A stretch of DNA of 64,000 nucleotides from Bacteroidales bacterium. GTDB taxonomy: Bacteria > Bacteroidota > Bacteroidia > Bacteroidales > UBA10428. The stretch is from assembly GCA_016928305.1 (NCBI GenBank), contig JAFGKY010000105.1, positions 1-64,000 of the forward strand, in the 5' to 3' direction. The position numbers and the translations under genes were made by a program. Shown piece by piece: positions 62,613 to 64,000 of the stretch (position 1 is its first letter; every line of letters starts with the position of its first letter). Under the pieces are notes generated by a model. The model made no database searches, was not told the DNA's origin, and was given only the letters and a program-made list of their open reading frames with translations.

Positions 62613-64000
62613 TTATAACCGGAATGTATAGGTGTATTTCAGAAGAACGGTTCTTCCCGAGGAAAAAGGCATCGTTGGAATTTCGCGTGAGTTATGGGTA
62701 TTGATCCCTTCATCGTATACAATGTAAAAATCATTTCCCTCGCGGGGGTTATAGCGGAAACGGACGTTGGCAATGACCTTGTTAACGGCAGTGTTATACT
62801 GGACAAAGGCCGAGAAGGACGTTTTCGTTGTCAGTGTCAGCAATCCTTTAAATCCGATTATATGGTTTGTGAATTGTGTCGACCGTAATGGAAAGTTGAT
62901 ATAATCGAGGTTATAGGTCAATCCGAGCTCAATATCTGTGCCGATGGTCGCACTGGGATTGGCATACCACGAAAGTTTCCATCCATCATAGAAACTTCCT
63001 GCTTCACAGGTGAAATTTGCGGCAAGGGCGTGTGAATAGGATGTTGAAAAATTGCAGCTTCCATACACAAAGGAATACCTTCCGGGAGGAACAGAACCCT
63101 GATTATTTCCCAGTGCAAGTGTATCCATGAGATCTTCGAGAAACCAGTTAATATTGATATCACCCCAGTATCCCTTCTTGGCCTCGTAATACCAGGTAAG
63201 CATGCTGTTGGCGGTCTCGTGCAGGCCGGTAGCAGTATTCCACAGATCATAGGAAGTCAGGGATATCTTGTGCAACCGGATTGTTTTATTCTCTCCGGGC
63301 AGCCATCCGTATTGCAGCATTCCTTTCAGTAACTGGTAATTGTCCTTTGTTTCGAATCCGATCCCGGGATTGAAGGCATCTCCGGAATAAGTATACAGGA
63401 AATCATAATTAAACCCTACCAGCTTACGTCGCTGCCATTGGAGCATGAACCTTGACGGAGAAAGATCAAAAACCTTATTGGCAGAATCTTTCTCAAATGT
63501 CTGTGCCATTTTTACAATCAGGTATTCATCTCCGGTAATCCTGAACTGACCATCGATCCCATAGGCAATATTGTATGTCCCGTTCATCCCCAGCCTGCTG
63601 GTTACCATGCCGCCCACATACGAGTTGTTATTGAATACATTCCTTTTTGTTCTTGCGATACCGAAGTTTTCTCCCGGGTTTTCTTCATAAGCAGCAGTTT
63701 GCATATCAAGGATTCCGACATCCCAGTTGTTGATCCTTCCTGTCATCCTCAGCCCTCCGTAAATCCTAACGGGATTCCCGTCATAAAGGCCTATCCTTCT
63801 GCTGTAGAATAAATTATTTCCGCTGCCGCTGACGAAAGAAAAATCAAAAATATCGGCTTTTTCAAGAAAGAACATCCTCTTTTCCGGAAAATAAAGTGAG
63901 TACCGCGTCAGGTTAATTTTCTGGTCATCTGCCTCTACCTGCGCGAAATCAGTGTTGACGGTAAGGTCGGCAGTGAGGTTGTGGGTCAGGCTGTATTTTG
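62613..64000 (-). CDS. DUF5916 family outer-membrane protein (5' end cut by window)
   Basis: The frame stays open from 62613 to the window edge, so the start is outside. At least 462 residues are visible. The visible upstream part reads LTADLTVNTDFAQVEADDQ and FPEKRMFFLEKADIFDF, the conserved centre of DUF5916 proteins. From there a C-terminal beta-barrel extends to an aromatic end (VLLKYTYTFRL). Full members are about 700-900 residues and begin with a carbohydrate-binding-like domain 9. An ATG at 63875 exists but is internal. The function is unknown; an outer-membrane role is inferred from the barrel. Confidence 0.9.
   Translation of the reverse strand, partial: KYSLTHNLTADLTVNTDFAQVEADDQKINLTRYSLYFPEKRMFFLEKADIFDFSFVSGSGNNLFYSRRIGLYDGNPVRIYGGLRMTGRINNWDVGILDMQTAAYEENPGENFGIARTKRNVFNNNSYVGGMVTSRLGMNGTYNIAYGIDGQFRITGDEYLIVKMAQTFEKDSANKVFDLSPSRFMLQWQRRKLVGFNYDFLYTYSGDAFNPGIGFETKDNYQLLKGMLQYGWLPGENKTIRLHKISLTSYDLWNTATGLHETANSMLTWYYEAKKGYWGDININWFLEDLMDTLALGNNQGSVPPGRYSFVYGSCNFSTSYSHALAANFTCEAGSFYDGWKLSWYANPSATIGTDIELGLTYNLDYINFPLRSTQFTNHIIGFKGLLTLTTKTSFSAFVQYNTAVNKVIANVRFRYNPREGNDFYIVYDEGINTHNSREIPTMPFSSGRTVLLKYTYTFRL

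Overview
The window is chromosomal DNA from a member of the Bacteroidota, probably a Bacteroidales/Marinilabiliales-type anaerobe or facultative anaerobe. The case rests on four things seen directly: type IX secretion (T9SS) C-terminal sorting domains on four large secreted proteins; a SusC/SusD pair and a second TonB receptor with a DUF4249 lipoprotein; repeated matches to the Bacteroidota -7 promoter box TAnnTTTG, once with a perfect TTTG 19 bp upstream; and the general lack of Shine-Dalgarno sequences. No rRNA, tRNA, CRISPR array, transposase or phage gene was seen.

Layout. 0.3-8.9 kb is housekeeping: mutL, two adjacent rhomboid-family genes, a membrane-anchored EEP-family phosphoesterase, a threonine dehydratase-like enzyme with a small exported protein, a QueD-like enzyme, yidD, and a GmhA-like sugar isomerase. 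9.1-15.5 kb codes for envelope proteins (a lipoprotein, a DUF5723 outer-membrane protein, and a 1394-residue T9SS protein). 16.6-18.1 kb is comM/yifB. 18.1-20.4 kb is a repeat-rich accessory stretch holding an exported ankyrin protein and a VapBC toxin-antitoxin pair among several kinds of short repeats. 20.4-27.8 kb holds a CotH-kinase/beta-helix lipoprotein overlapping a metallophosphoesterase gene, a GH28 polygalacturonase-like enzyme and another T9SS protein. 28.1-42.4 kb holds a flavodoxin, a 2051-residue alpha-2-macroglobulin, and a four-gene operon (TonB receptor, DUF4249 lipoprotein, MG2-like exported protein, small exported protein). 42.5-47.3 kb is the susCD pair. 47.6-49.1 kb is a compact RNA-binding (RRM) / cold-shock / sigma-70 cluster. 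49.2-52.5 kb has a SAM methyltransferase, a cobalamin-binding radical SAM enzyme and a membrane LytTR regulator. 52.6-59.3 kb is a tandem pair of T9SS CotH proteins. 59.4-64 kb is a metal-handling region (CopA-type ATPase, CDF-like transporter) and a DUF5916 gene that runs off the window.

Most notable observation: the copper ATPase gene is split exactly at a run of ten A residues, followed at once by a perfect 7-bp hairpin. Read straight through, the gene gives only a 111-residue copper-binding HMA domain. A one-base slip on the A-run gives a complete 764-residue CopA. This mirrors, in reverse, the programmed frameshift described in E. coli copA that yields both a transporter and a chaperone. 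A sequencing error or a true mutation is the alternative. Other points worth a look are the CotH kinase/phosphoesterase pair, the RRM-Csp-sigma cluster with a leader that resembles the 16S rRNA 3' end, and the ordered hairpin repeats near 19.4 kb.
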